From JBECKQ01 sp040235375 (GTDB lineage: Bacteria; Planctomycetota; Phycisphaerae; UBA1845), in NCBI GenBank assembly GCA_040235375.1, contig JBECKQ010000109.1, positions 1 through 30,844 on the forward strand: a stretch of 30,844 nucleotides of DNA. The letters run 5' to 3'. Position numbers and translations under genes: made by a program. This document shows, one piece after another, positions 1 to 8,265 of the stretch. Position 1 is the stretch's first letter, and every line of letters starts with the position of its first letter. The notes under the pieces are model-generated. The model was given only the letters and a program-made list of their open reading frames with translations. It ran no database searches and was not told the origin of the DNA.

Positions 1-114
1 ATCCGGGTTCTGCGCCGGCCGGACGAGTGGGTCGGCTTCTTTACCATCGGCGGCGAAGGCAGCCTCCATGGCGGCGGAAACGCGGTCAGCAAGTTGATCG
101 GCGATGGATTTCAT
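1..114 (-). CDS. argS: Arginyl-tRNA synthetase, N-terminal fragment (truncated by window edge)
   Basis: The minus strand from base 114 to base 1 reads 38 codons without a stop. It starts with MKSIADQLADRV and ends with the segment DPLVRPAQNPD. Class I arginyl-tRNA synthetases begin with an additional N-terminal (Add1) domain that recognises the tRNA D-loop. In many bacteria this domain carries a D-P-x-(L/I)-V-R-(P/A) segment just before a conserved F-G-D-Y-Q motif, which would lie outside this window. The enzyme charges tRNA-Arg in the cytoplasm. The start at 112-114 is chosen because the peptide then begins like the family; no clear Shine-Dalgarno precedes it, and the frame stays open upstream with less protein-like sequence. 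The assignment rests on a short segment, so it is likely but not certain. Confidence 0.72.
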   Translation of the reverse strand, partial: MKSIADQLADRVSAAMEAAFAADGKEADPLVRPAQNPD

Positions 115-260
115 CGTTTGGAAACTCGGGCCATTGTCTTGAAAGCGGGCGGCAAGTTTGGGAACGCCGAGGACTTTGTTCAGGGTACCGGCTTTGGCCC
201 GCTTCAGCGAGACGGGCTGAGCCGATCCTGGCCCGGCAGGCCGCAGGTGGCTTCCGCAGT

Positions 261-284
261 GAGGAAGTGAGAAGGTGAGAACGG
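261..284. repeat. Octamer array, GAGAANGT type (three units)
   Basis: Three consecutive 8-base units (GAGGAAGT, GAGAAGGT, GAGAACGG) follow one another without gaps. The same unit type recurs at 20923-20954, so this is a dispersed family of very short arrays rather than a local accident. Confidence 0.55.
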
Positions 285-375
285 ACTCGTGGCCGGCCTG
301 GGCGGCAAAGGAGAGGAAGTCGAGAGGAGCAAGCAGACGGTGGGCGGAACCACGTTTTTGGGGGCGCCAGCCGAT

Positions 376-510
376 TTGTATAAAAACGCTGTTTTCGAAG
401 GGTCCAGCCGATTCGAAAATGCCGTCTATCGGTGAATTTGCTCAAAAACGAGGGTAGGCGATGCGGCCCGGCGCTATCGAAAACCGTGGTGCGCGAAAAT
501 CGGACGTTGG
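376..510. repeat. Imperfect 135-bp direct repeat, copy 1
   Basis: This copy matches 682-815 over its full length with scattered substitutions and small indels. Shared blocks include TTGTATAAAAAC at the start, CCGTCTATCGGTGAATT in the middle, GCGCTATCGAAAAC, and CGGACGTTGG at the end. Near its left end AAAAC-GCT-GTTTT forms a small inverted repeat that is kept, with different bases, in copy 2. There is no coding potential I would trust. Confidence 0.75.
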
Positions 511-527
511 GAGAGAGAAATGGTCCG

Positions 528-554
528 CAGATTGCACAGATTTCGCAGATTATC
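528..554. repeat. Three 9-bp tandem units beginning CAGATT
   Basis: The units CAGATTGCA, CAGATTTCG and CAGATTATC lie head to tail between the two copies of the 135-bp repeat. The motif is short and imperfect; I see no gene or regulatory role in it. Confidence 0.5.
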
Positions 555-681
555 GAGAGAGAGGATGAACGCTCCAAGCTCTTCTCTGCAGGTCGAGGAC
601 AGGGCCTGACCGCGGGCACGGACGGACTTCGACGGGTGTTCGTCGGTTTGGCGAACGCAGGTTCTGGGATCGAAAACGCGG

Positions 682-815
682 TTGTATAAAAACTGCGTTT
701 TTGATGGCGCCAGCCGATGTAAAAACACCGTCTATCGGTGAATTCGCTCAGAAACGAGGGTGGGGAACCGGGCTTGGCGCTATCGAAAACGGAGGCGTGG
801 AAAAGCGGACGTTGG
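682..815. repeat. Imperfect 135-bp direct repeat, copy 2
   Basis: This is the second copy of the element at 376-510, in the same orientation and separated from it by 171 bases. Its left-end inverted repeat is a cleaner hairpin here: AAAAAC, loop TGC, GTTTTT. The same hairpin surviving with altered sequence in both copies suggests that the fold, not the sequence, may be what was kept, although chance is possible at this length. Confidence 0.75.
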
Positions 816-973
816 CGAGGCGGACTGCCGACGGGTGGCGGGGGGCCGAAGGGCGGAGGAGGCGAGGCGGAAGACAGTCGAGTGAGCATGGCGAGAGGTC
901 TCCTGTCGAGAGTCCCGAGATCGGCGCGGACGTTGGGTCCCTTCTGCTCTTAGAACGCGCAGGGTGTGTCGCG

Positions 974-1034
974 GTGTTCGGTGTTCAGTTTTCAGGTAGG
1001 CAAGAGGCGATGGCGGAAGGCAAGAGGCGAGAGG
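974..1034. repeat. Degenerate heptamer arrays, two unit types
   Basis: Three GTGTTCR-type heptamers (974-994) run into a degenerate run of RRAGGCR-type heptamers (GTAGGCA, AGAGGCG, then ATGGCGG with a one-base slip, then AGAGGCG). The second type is the same unit that forms the cleaner arrays at 8977-9018 and 18823-18857. Confidence 0.55.
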
Positions 1035-1307
1035 GGCAGGGAATGCAGGCTGTTGGACTGTTGCCTGGCGCGATCCCGCTTCGTTCCTGAGATCCCTCCT
1101 AAGGGTCTGCCTTTGGTAATTGGGCGACGAGTACTGTGGCGGTGTCGTATCCGGTGGTGAATCGTCTGGATTATGCGGTCGCATATCTGGTAACCTGAGA
1201 CGCTAACGAACGGTGGGACGCGGCGGCTTGGAGGGATTAACGATTCCTCGCGCGGCGGGGAGTCGTTTTCGGGCCGGCGACCGCTGCAATCCACATCGCA
1301 TGCCATG

Positions 1308-1339
1308 TCGACAAGGGGATTCGCGAATCCCCGCGTCGA
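1308..1339. promoter_or_regulatory. 32-bp interrupted palindrome upstream of the giant secreted-protein gene
   Basis: A perfect 18-base palindrome, GGGGATTCGCGAATCCCC (1315-1332), is flanked after two unpaired bases on each side by TCGAC (left) and GTCGA (right). The centre is 83 bases before the chosen start codon at 1408. Its symmetry and position fit a dimeric regulator's operator or a 5'-UTR hairpin; no regulator can be named. It could also be a chance or repeat-derived palindrome. Confidence 0.4.
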
Positions 1340-1407
1340 TGGAGGGACCATATCGAGTCAACCCACGCTGCGGTCCGCGGACACGGCAGGAACAGGAGCA
1401 AGCCACC

Positions 1408-4400
1408 ATGACAGCGCAGCATCTGCCTTCTTCTGCGACAACCACCAGACCGCGCCGGTGTGGCTGGTGCGTCTGGCCGGATCGTGCGGCGACGGCGGCA
1501 CCGCTGGCGCGACCTGTTGGCCTGCGCTACTTCGAATGCCGCATCGGTGCGATGCAGGTTCAGCGGGCGATGTTGGTCACGACCTTTCTCGTCTTTCTGA
1601 TGGCCAAAGGAGTCACTGCAGCCGTGGTGCTGGATGAGGACCTCAATAGCTATGTCGCGGGAGACAACCCGGCCGGCTGGCTTGACACCGGGCCGAATAA
1701 CAGCCTGTTCGAGGATGACGCGTTTGCGGTGGCCAGTATCGGGTCGGACACGGTGTTCGCCACGGCATCCGCCGATGCAAACATCCACTCGCATTATGTC
1801 GGTCCAGGCGCCGATGGTTGGTCAAGTTACGAGTTTACCGGCCGGATGCGGATGTCATACGCCAACAGCGGCATCGGGGTGACGTTCTACTCTGATTATC
1901 CGAACTCGGACACATACTACCGCCTCAGGCGCGCTAACTTCTCCGGCGGCACGGCCTTCCATATCACTCGGCATCCGGATGGTACGGAGAACTTCACCGG
2001 AACGGCAAACACCGGCGTCGTGCCCGCGGCCAACGTCTGGTATCGCTTCAGGATTGCGGTCGAAAGCGGAGAAGACGCGACGACCATCCGCGTCAAGGTC
2101 TGGCCGGACGGCAGCGCCGAGCCCGCCGAGTGGCAGGTCGACTGCGCCGAGGCCGGGCCATCACGGTTGACCGCCGGCACGGTCGGCGTGTGGAGCTACT
2201 CGGTCGGTGAGAAGGCGTGGGACGATCTTGCGGTGGTCATCCCCCACGATTGCAATAGCAATGGCGTCGACGACCAGCACGACCTTGTCGGCGGAACGAG
2301 CAGCGATTGCAACGGAAACGGTGTCCTCGACGAATGCGACATTGCGGGCGGCACGAGCGAGGACTGCGACGGCAACATCGTGCCGGATGATTGTGAAATT
2401 GAGTCGGGCGCTGCAACGGACTGCAACTTGAATGACCACCTGGACGAGTGTGATCTTTCGGCCGGTACGAGCAGCGACTGCAACATGAACACCATGCCGG
2501 ATGAGTGCGAAGTTGACAATGACTGTCAGGGTAATCAGGTTCCAGACGACTGCGAGATTGCAGCCGGGAGCAGCGGCGACTGCGACGCCAACGATGTTCC
2601 GGACGAATGCCAACTGCCGAGCGCGGACTGCAATATGAATGGGCATGTGGATGCGTGTGATATCCTGTCAGGGTCGAGCGCAGACTGTAATTCGGACGGC
2701 GAACCGGATGAGTGTCAGCTTTCCGACAACGACTGCAATACGAATGGGCATCCTGACGATTGCGATATTCAGCACGCCACAAGCACCGACGTCAACGCGA
2801 ACGGCATTCCGGACGATTGTGAGCGGATAGAAAAGGGGTTCGTGGCTGTATGGGGGCACAATGCAGAGAATCAACATGCTGTGCCGAAGCCAAACGAGAA
2901 CTTCTTACGCGTGGCGGGTGGTGGCTATCACAGCTTGGGGTTGAAGACCGACGGGTCCATCGTCGCGTGGGGGCGGGATGCTGAGGGCCAATGCCAGGTT
3001 CCAAGTCCCAACAGGGGCTTTGTCGCGATTGCGGCGGGTTACAGGCACAGCCTGGGTCTGAAATCAGATGGGGTGATTGTCGGGTGGGGGCGCCCGTTCG
3101 AGAACCAGTTGAATGTGCCGCCGCCGAACGCGGATTTTGTCGCCGTAGCGGCGGGCTATGAGCACAGTTTAGGCCTGAAACTTGACGGTTCCATCGTGGC
3201 TTGGGGTCATAATTACTATGGCCAATGCGACGTGCCATCGCCGAACGCGGATTTCGTGGCGATCGCCGCCGGGTTCCGGCACAGCCTGGGGCTCAAGGCG
3301 GACGGGGCGATCGTGGCGTGGGGGCGCAACTATGATGGCCAGTGCGACGTCCCGCCCCCCAACCGGGACTTTATCGCCGTCGCGGGGGGCGGCGATCACA
3401 GCCTGGCGTTGAAAGCCGACGGCTCCGTAGTTGCCTGGGGTGACAATGGGTACGGCCAGAGTAACGCGCCGTCCGGCGTTGGTTTCGTGGAGGTCGACGG
3501 TGGCTGGCAACACAGTCTGGCACTCAAGGCGGACGGCACCATCATTGCTTGGGGCAGGAACGACTATGGACAATGCGATGTACTGGAGCCGAACGCCAGA
3601 TTCCTGGCAGTGTCCGCCGGCGGACAGCACAGCCTCGCCGTTGCCTACCGCGATTGCAATGAGAACGGCATCTCCGATCTCGAAGACATCGCTGCAAGCA
3701 CGAGTGTTGACTGCAACGCCAACGACGTCCCGGACGAGTGCGATTGGGCCCAAGGTACAAGCCGGGACTGCAACAGCAATGGCCTGCCGGATGAGTGCGA
3801 ACTCGACGGCAATGACTGCAACCTCAACCTGATTCCGGATGAATGTGACATCCAAACGGGATCAAGCGCGGATTGCAATGGCAACGACAAGCCCGACAGT
3901 TGCGACATTGTCGCCGCAACGAGCGGTGATTGCAACAGCAATGGCGTCCCCGACGAATGTGAGCCGCAGGACGACTGCCAGCCGAACGGCGTACAGGACA
4001 TCTGCGATATCGCCGGGGGCACGAGTTCGGATTGCCAGTCGAATGGTATCCCCGACGAGTGCGATCTTGCCAGCGGTACGGATGCAGACTGCAACACGAA
4101 CGGCGTCGCAGATACGTGCGACATCGCCGCAAAGAGCGGCTCCCTGACTTCCACATTCGCCGGCGGATACGGCAGTCGAGGGGCGATGTTCGACCTCACG
4201 GTTACCAATCCGCTGGGGATCACGTTGACGGGATTTGACTTCACTTTCCTTTCCGGGCCCGCCGATGCTGAAGTGTGGTGCGTCGCTGACCACACCACCT
4301 ATGTTGGCAAAGATATGGCCCCGACTCTCTGGAGGCTCGTGGGTTCAGCGTCCTTCCCCAGTGTTGATTCTGGGACGCCCGTCCGAGTTGCGATCGGCGG

Positions 4401-6663
4401 CGAGCATCTGAATGACGGCGAGACCGTAGGGTTCTATTGCACACGGACGGACGGGGGCCTTCTCCTGACGAGTGTCGAGCCAATCGGCCCCTTCAGCAAT
4501 GGCGACTTGATTTTCGAGGACCGCGGGCTGGGAAAGCAGTACCCGTTCGGTACGGCTTCCGGTCTCCGCATCTGGAATGGTACCGTTCATTATACGAGCC
4601 ATGATTGCAACGGGAACCTCATTCTCGATGACTGCGAGCTCGTCGAGAACGACTGCAATGTGAACGGCGTTCCGGACGAGTGCGACATCGCCGGGACAAC
4701 GAGTACGGATTGCAATGCAAACGGTGTGCCGGACGATTGTGATTTCCAGAACGGACGGATCTACGTGGACGCTGCAGCGGCGGGTGATGAGGATGGGACA
4801 AGCTGGTCGAATGCCGTAGCGGAACTGCAATCAGCGATGGTGATTGCGGATTGTGCACGTGGCGTCGTCAAGGAAGTATGGGTTGCGGCCGGGATTTACA
4901 GACCGGACTTCAATGTCGCCACCGGCATTCATACCGGCAACCGCAATGCCAGCTTTCGCCTGCGGGACGGGCTTGCGATCTATGGAGGTTTTGCCGGAGG
5001 AGAGACAGCACTTGACCAGCGGAACGTACAGGCCAACGAGACGATCCTGTCGGGCGACTTGGCGGGTGACGATGTCGGGAACCTTCCCGATGCCTTCAGA
5101 TGCCTGGCCGGCGATGGTGTAGCGGTGGTAGCCCAGTGCGCCGTCTATGACCTCGATGCCGATGGGGATGTTGATGAACTAGACCTGAATACGGATGAGA
5201 ACGCTCATCGCGTGGTCACTGCGGACCACGTTGGCGCAACAACAATGTTGAGCGGATTCACCGTGATAGGTGGAAACTCGCCAGATGGAAACGGGGCGGG
5301 AATGTACTGTGACGGGGGACGGCCCACTATCCAAGACGTGAAGTTCTCACTGAACTCGTCTTTGGTGGGCGGGGCGGTGGACGTGTTTTCTGCCAGTCCG
5401 GACCTTCATGACTGTGTTTTCGACAACAATGTAGCATTCAGTTCCGGCGGCGCCCTTGGGATATACTTGCGTAGTGTGTCGATGTATGACTGCGAGTTCA
5501 AGCAGAACCGCGCGCTGGGGATGGGTGGTGGAGCGGTATATCAGTATGGGTATACCATCAATTTCATCCGCTGCCGTTTCACGGAGAATGAATGCCGGTC
5601 GGCGGAAGGCGAGTTCGATGGTCAAGGTGGAGCTGTTTATTCGGTCCATGCCGACTCGGTGTTCATCAACTCGTCATTTCGGGACAATGCTGCCTCAGAG
5701 GGGGGCGCATTGTGTGATAGTGCTGGCATACCCGTGTTCATCAATTGCGTGCTCCAGGAGAATAAAGCCCATCGCGGCGGTGCAATTGCCTCCAGAGGTA
5801 CCTATGGAGGGCCCCGTGGTGGCTATGCTGAGAGCTATCCATCGCTGGTGAATTGTGTCGTCTATGGGAACGTCGCGGATGAAGGCGGCGGGCTATTTGG
5901 TGACGTATTGAGTCACACAATGGCGACGAACACCGTGCTGTGGGACAATGTTGACACGTCTGGCATCAATCAGGCGTCGCAGATCACGAGCGTTGAACCA
6001 CCTGTGATCGACTACAGTTGCATTCAAGGCTGGGACGGCTCTCTGGGGGGCATCGGAAACATCGCCAGTGATCCGCTGTTCCGAAACGCGCTTGGGGAAG
6101 ACGGCATCGCCGGCACCGCGGATGACGATCTGCGACTGGGGCCGGGTTCCCCTTGTATCGATGCGGGATCGAGCGGCCTGGTGCCGGAAGATGAGTACGA
6201 CATTGACGGCGACGGCGACACGGCGGAGCGGGTCCCGCTCGATCTCGACGGCAGCCCCCGCTTCCGCGACGATCCGACGGTAGCGGACACCGGCGTGGCC
6301 GATCCGCCGGCGTATCCGCAGGTCGTGGACATGGGTCCGTACGAGTTCCAGTTCACGGACTGCAACAGCAATGCCATCGGCGATCTGGCGGATATTGCCG
6401 CGGGCACGAGCCTGGACTGCAACCGCACGTTCGTGCCGGACGAGTGCGAGGCCATTGCGGGCGGAGACTTCGACGCCGACGGCCGCGTGGATTTGGACGA
6501 CTTCGCCGCATTCGCCGCATGCCTGGCCGGGCCGGCGCTGGCGCCGAATCCGCCACAGGCCCAGTGTGCGACCGTTTGCCTGGCGGCATTTGATTTCAAC
6601 GCCGACGGCCGTGTGGACCTGAAAGACTTTGGGACATATCAAGCGCTGTTGCGTAGTCCCTGA
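1408..6663 (+). CDS. Giant secreted mosaic protein: lectin-like domain, DCN repeats, RCC1-like propeller, beta-helix, EF-hand pair
   Basis: This is a 1751-residue extracellular protein, read from an ATG with AGGAG nine bases upstream. The frame is open back to 1213, and ATGs at 1552 and 1570 sit closer to the hydrophobic segment MLVTTFLVFLMAKGVTAA, so the start is uncertain. Order by base position: concanavalin-A-like sandwich 1620-2235; 11 DCNxNGxPDECD-type units 2248-2823; seven propeller repeats (core HSLGLKxDGxIVAWG) 2836-3645; nine DCN units 3652-4128; a beta-sandwich-like stretch 4135-4600; three DCN units 4603-4742; a right-handed beta-helix/PMP-like region 4750-6350; two DCN units; and a C-terminal pair of EF-hand loops (DFDADGRVDLDDF, DFNADGRVDLKDF) resembling dockerin. 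DCN units look like Ca2+-binding, cysteine-paired spacers, as in thrombospondin type-3 repeats. Role inferred: surface adhesion or matrix protein; no catalytic domain seen. Confidence 0.85.
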   Translation: MTAQHLPSSATTTRPRRCGWCVWPDRAATAAPLARPVGLRYFECRIGAMQVQRAMLVTTFLVFLMAKGVTAAVVLDEDLNSYVAGDNPAGWLDTGPNNSLFEDDAFAVASIGSDTVFATASADANIHSHYVGPGADGWSSYEFTGRMRMSYANSGIGVTFYSDYPNSDTYYRLRRANFSGGTAFHITRHPDGTENFTGTANTGVVPAANVWYRFRIAVESGEDATTIRVKVWPDGSAEPAEWQVDCAEAGPSRLTAGTVGVWSYSVGEKAWDDLAVVIPHDCNSNGVDDQHDLVGGTSSDCNGNGVLDECDIAGGTSEDCDGNIVPDDCEIESGAATDCNLNDHLDECDLSAGTSSDCNMNTMPDECEVDNDCQGNQVPDDCEIAAGSSGDCDANDVPDECQLPSADCNMNGHVDACDILSGSSADCNSDGEPDECQLSDNDCNTNGHPDDCDIQHATSTDVNANGIPDDCERIEKGFVAVWGHNAENQHAVPKPNENFLRVAGGGYHSLGLKTDGSIVAWGRDAEGQCQVPSPNRGFVAIAAGYRHSLGLKSDGVIVGWGRPFENQLNVPPPNADFVAVAAGYEHSLGLKLDGSIVAWGHNYYGQCDVPSPNADFVAIAAGFRHSLGLKADGAIVAWGRNYDGQCDVPPPNRDFIAVAGGGDHSLALKADGSVVAWGDNGYGQSNAPSGVGFVEVDGGWQHSLALKADGTIIAWGRNDYGQCDVLEPNARFLAVSAGGQHSLAVAYRDCNENGISDLEDIAASTSVDCNANDVPDECDWAQGTSRDCNSNGLPDECELDGNDCNLNLIPDECDIQTGSSADCNGNDKPDSCDIVAATSGDCNSNGVPDECEPQDDCQPNGVQDICDIAGGTSSDCQSNGIPDECDLASGTDADCNTNGVADTCDIAAKSGSLTSTFAGGYGSRGAMFDLTVTNPLGITLTGFDFTFLSGPADAEVWCVADHTTYVGKDMAPTLWRLVGSASFPSVDSGTPVRVAIGGEHLNDGETVGFYCTRTDGGLLLTSVEPIGPFSNGDLIFEDRGLGKQYPFGTASGLRIWNGTVHYTSHDCNGNLILDDCELVENDCNVNGVPDECDIAGTTSTDCNANGVPDDCDFQNGRIYVDAAAAGDEDGTSWSNAVAELQSAMVIADCARGVVKEVWVAAGIYRPDFNVATGIHTGNRNASFRLRDGLAIYGGFAGGETALDQRNVQANETILSGDLAGDDVGNLPDAFRCLAGDGVAVVAQCAVYDLDADGDVDELDLNTDENAHRVVTADHVGATTMLSGFTVIGGNSPDGNGAGMYCDGGRPTIQDVKFSLNSSLVGGAVDVFSASPDLHDCVFDNNVAFSSGGALGIYLRSVSMYDCEFKQNRALGMGGGAVYQYGYTINFIRCRFTENECRSAEGEFDGQGGAVYSVHADSVFINSSFRDNAASEGGALCDSAGIPVFINCVLQENKAHRGGAIASRGTYGGPRGGYAESYPSLVNCVVYGNVADEGGGLFGDVLSHTMATNTVLWDNVDTSGINQASQITSVEPPVIDYSCIQGWDGSLGGIGNIASDPLFRNALGEDGIAGTADDDLRLGPGSPCIDAGSSGLVPEDEYDIDGDGDTAERVPLDLDGSPRFRDDPTVADTGVADPPAYPQVVDMGPYEFQFTDCNSNAIGDLADIAAGTSLDCNRTFVPDECEAIAGGDFDADGRVDLDDFAAFAACLAGPALAPNPPQAQCATVCLAAFDFNADGRVDLKDFGTYQALLRSP

Positions 6664-6719
6664 TCCCGCAACAAGCGTGCGCGGATGCCCGTTCGGGCCG
6701 CTGCGTCGCGGGAGTGGAA

Positions 6720-6788
6720 GGGGGTCAGGCTTACTTCTTCAGTAAGTTAGCCTGACCCCCTTATCGGTAGCCTGACCCCCTTATCAGT
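6720..6788. terminator. Inverted repeat plus 20-bp direct repeat between convergent genes (REP-like, possible bidirectional terminator)
   Basis: GGGGGTCAGGCT (6720-6731) pairs with AGCCTGACCCCC (6749-6760), and the stem continues inward with one mismatch. The right arm is then repeated once with a 20-base period (TAGCCTGACCCCCTTATC at 6748 and again at 6768). It lies 57 bases after the stop of the giant gene and 72 bases past the stop of the convergent DUF6448 gene. No uridine run follows directly, so rho-independent termination is only a possibility. The GGTCAGGC core links it to the repeats at 8266-8523. Confidence 0.5.
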
Positions 6789-6809
6789 CGAGCTTTTGTA
6801 GAGAGCAAA

Positions 6810-6851
6810 CCTGTCCCGCTTTCTTCGCCGTTTCGTTTTCGTTCTTTTTTT
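6810..6851 (-). repeat. Polypyrimidine repeat, inverted relative of 7585-7631
   Basis: Read on the minus strand this stretch contains GAAACGGCGAAGAAAGCG followed by GGGACAGG. The plus strand at 7585-7631 has the related blocks GAAACGGGAC, GAAGAAAGCG and GGGACAGG. The two lie in opposite orientation on either side of the DUF6448 gene. The resemblance is partial and built from short purine-rich words. Confidence 0.35.
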
Positions 6852-6860
6852 CTTGCCGGG

Positions 6861-7496
6861 TTAGTGTTTATGCCCTTCGGGTTCCCCGCCAGGCCCATCC
6901 TCCGCGTGGGCCCCGCCGGCGCTGATCGTGTTGTGCAGCCCCTCCACGTAATGGACGAACACGACGTAGGCCTCGACGTACTTGCGCCCGGCTTCGATCG
7001 ATTCGTCCTTGTGCTTCTTCGCCTCCATCAGGCGCGCGAAGCGTTCCTTGACGCCGTTCTCGGCGGCCTGGCCGATGTTCCGGGCAAGCTCGTCAACGCT
7101 GCCCGCCTCGATGGCCTTGTCAGCGGCGGCCACGGGCGGCTCGACCTGCCCGGCAGGCTTGAGGCCCGTGTAGGGGGCCCCCTCGCCCGCGCGATGGATT
7201 CTCACCAGCGTTTCAAAGAAGTACGTGTCGGCGAGTTCCTTCGCCTCGGGGCCCGCGGCCCTCACAGCGAGCGTCCTTGCGAAGGCGACGCGAATCTCGT
7301 CCTCGTGCTCCTTCTTCACCCACTTGAGAAGCGGCGTCACGTCACCCTTCTCCAGGGCCGCCCTCGCCTCGGTGACCACCGGACCGTCCAGCGTGTCGCA
7401 ATGGGCATAAGCCACGCGTGCCGTCACCAGCCAAGCCGCAAGGCCCGCGAGTGCCAGTACGACTCCCGCCATAACCGTCATCTTCGCTTGACGCAT
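6861..7496 (-). CDS. DUF6448 family secreted protein
   Basis: A 211-residue protein begins with MRQAKMTVMAGVVLALAG, a signal peptide likely cleaved after AYA, leaving a mature N-terminus at HCDTLDGPVV. The ATG at 7494-7496 is preceded by AAAGGAGG with a six-base spacer, so the longer frame opening at 7541 is not the start. The mature part carries HCDTLDGPVV, ALEKGDVTPLLKWVKKE and ELADTYFFETLVRIHRAGEG, which I recognise as the DUF6448 family of unknown function. It ends in a His-rich tail (GHKH), which may bind metal (inference). The protein is predicted to be helical and periplasmic or exported. It precedes nothing obvious in an operon; DUF423 lies 165 bases upstream on the same strand. Confidence 0.82.
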   Translation of the reverse strand: MRQAKMTVMAGVVLALAGLAAWLVTARVAYAHCDTLDGPVVTEARAALEKGDVTPLLKWVKKEHEDEIRVAFARTLAVRAAGPEAKELADTYFFETLVRIHRAGEGAPYTGLKPAGQVEPPVAAADKAIEAGSVDELARNIGQAAENGVKERFARLMEAKKHKDESIEAGRKYVEAYVVFVHYVEGLHNTISAGGAHAEDGPGGEPEGHKH

Positions 7497-7584
7497 ACGA
7501 CGCCTCCTTTCCTCGGCTTTCGCTCCGACAAGACTTTGCACTCCACAGTAGACATCCTTGAGTCTCTTGGACGAAGAGATCGCA

Positions 7585-7631
7585 CGAAACGGGACAACGA
7601 AGAAAGCGAAACGAGACAGAAACGGGACAGG
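7585..7631 (+). repeat. Purine-rich degenerate repeat between DUF423 and DUF6448 genes
   Basis: GAAACGGGACA-type words occur twice (around 7586 and 7620), separated by related GAAGAAAGCG and GAAACGAGACA words. GGACAACGAA (7592-7601) also pairs exactly with TTCGTTGTCC (7632-7641), giving a possible 10-bp stem. It lies between two minus-strand genes; no promoter is apparent. Confidence 0.35.
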
Positions 7632-7661
7632 TTCGTTGTCCGCCGGCTGTTTTCTCTCCGG

Positions 7662-8063
7662 TCACGCGAGCGCGTCTTGTTGTTTGTCGCCGGCTCGGGC
7701 CGTGGCGGCGATGTAGAGGAGCAGGAGCCAGCCGGCCAGCATGGCGATGCCACCGAACGGCGTGATCGCTCCGAGCCTGGTGACGCCGGTCAGGGCCAGA
7801 GCGTACAGGCTGAAGGAGAAAACGCACGTGCCCAGGGCGAACAGCCAGCCGCAAACCGACAGGACCGTCGACGGGCGGCGCGTGGCCAGCCAGGCCACGG
7901 CCAGCAGGGCAAGGGCGTGATACATCTCGTAGCGCGCGCCGGTCTCGAAAACGGCGAGCATGCGCTCCGGCAGGCGGCCGTTCAGGCCGTGCGCGGCGAA
8001 TGCACCGCAGGCGACGGACAGAAAGCCGTGCACCGCACCGAAGCCGAGCCAGAGTCTCCACAT
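7662..8063 (-). CDS. DUF423 (YgdD-like) small integral membrane protein
   Basis: A 133-residue protein with four hydrophobic segments. It opens with MWRLWLGFGAVHGFLSVACGAFAAHGL, followed by an EMYHALALLAVAWLA helix, a LFALGTCVFSFSLYALAL helix and ITPFGGIAMLAGWLLLLYIA. The GAFAAHGL, YHALALL and TPFGGIAMLAGW blocks and the overall length match the DUF423 family of inner-membrane proteins, whose function is unknown. The start is supported by GGAGG eight bases upstream of the ATG. It is followed by a 165-base gap and DUF6448 on the same strand; co-transcription is possible but not shown. Confidence 0.88.
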   Translation of the reverse strand: MWRLWLGFGAVHGFLSVACGAFAAHGLNGRLPERMLAVFETGARYEMYHALALLAVAWLATRRPSTVLSVCGWLFALGTCVFSFSLYALALTGVTRLGAITPFGGIAMLAGWLLLLYIAATARAGDKQQDALA

Positions 8064-8265
8064 CAGATCGACCTCCGGAGTAACGGGCGACAGACACGTA
8101 TATCACGGAGGGCAGGGAGAAGGTCAAGGGCAGGGAGAGGGGCAGGCCGCGGCCTTCGGCCGCAGAGCAGGAGAGCAGTGGAACAGGCGGCGCCTTCGGC
8201 GAGAGCAGGGGATCAGGTGAGCAGGTGAACAGGTGAGCGGGGGCCGTCTCGCTGTCGAAGGCCAG
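8064..8265. repeat. Repeat-filled gap: TTC-loop hairpin and GANCAGGT octamer array
   Basis: No gene is seen. A hairpin GCGGCC-TTC-GGCCGC lies at 8149-8163. An octamer array at 8211-8242 has units GATCAGGT, GAGCAGGT, GAACAGGT and GAGCGGGG. The words GCAGAGCAGGAGAGCAGTGG and the octamers recur at about 9088-9129, so the block is partly duplicated on the other side of rsfS. Confidence 0.6.

Larger units (their letters stand above)
115..1407. other. Gene-free region between divergent argS and the giant secreted-protein gene
   Basis: About 1.3 kb in which I see no convincing gene on either strand. The open frames present have no family resemblance, no good ribosome binding sites and arginine/proline-rich composition typical of GC-rich shadow frames. 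The stretch holds an octamer array, a diverged 135-bp direct repeat, a 9-bp tandem motif, heptamer arrays and a 32-bp palindrome, each listed separately. Promoters for both flanking genes must lie here, but I could not pick out a confident -35/-10 pair. Confidence 0.7.

Noticed and set aside
86..889. A 267-codon minus-strand frame in the left gene-free region
   Set aside because: It contains two similar peptide stretches only because it crosses the 135-bp direct repeat twice. It overlaps the argS start in another frame and has no ribosome site.
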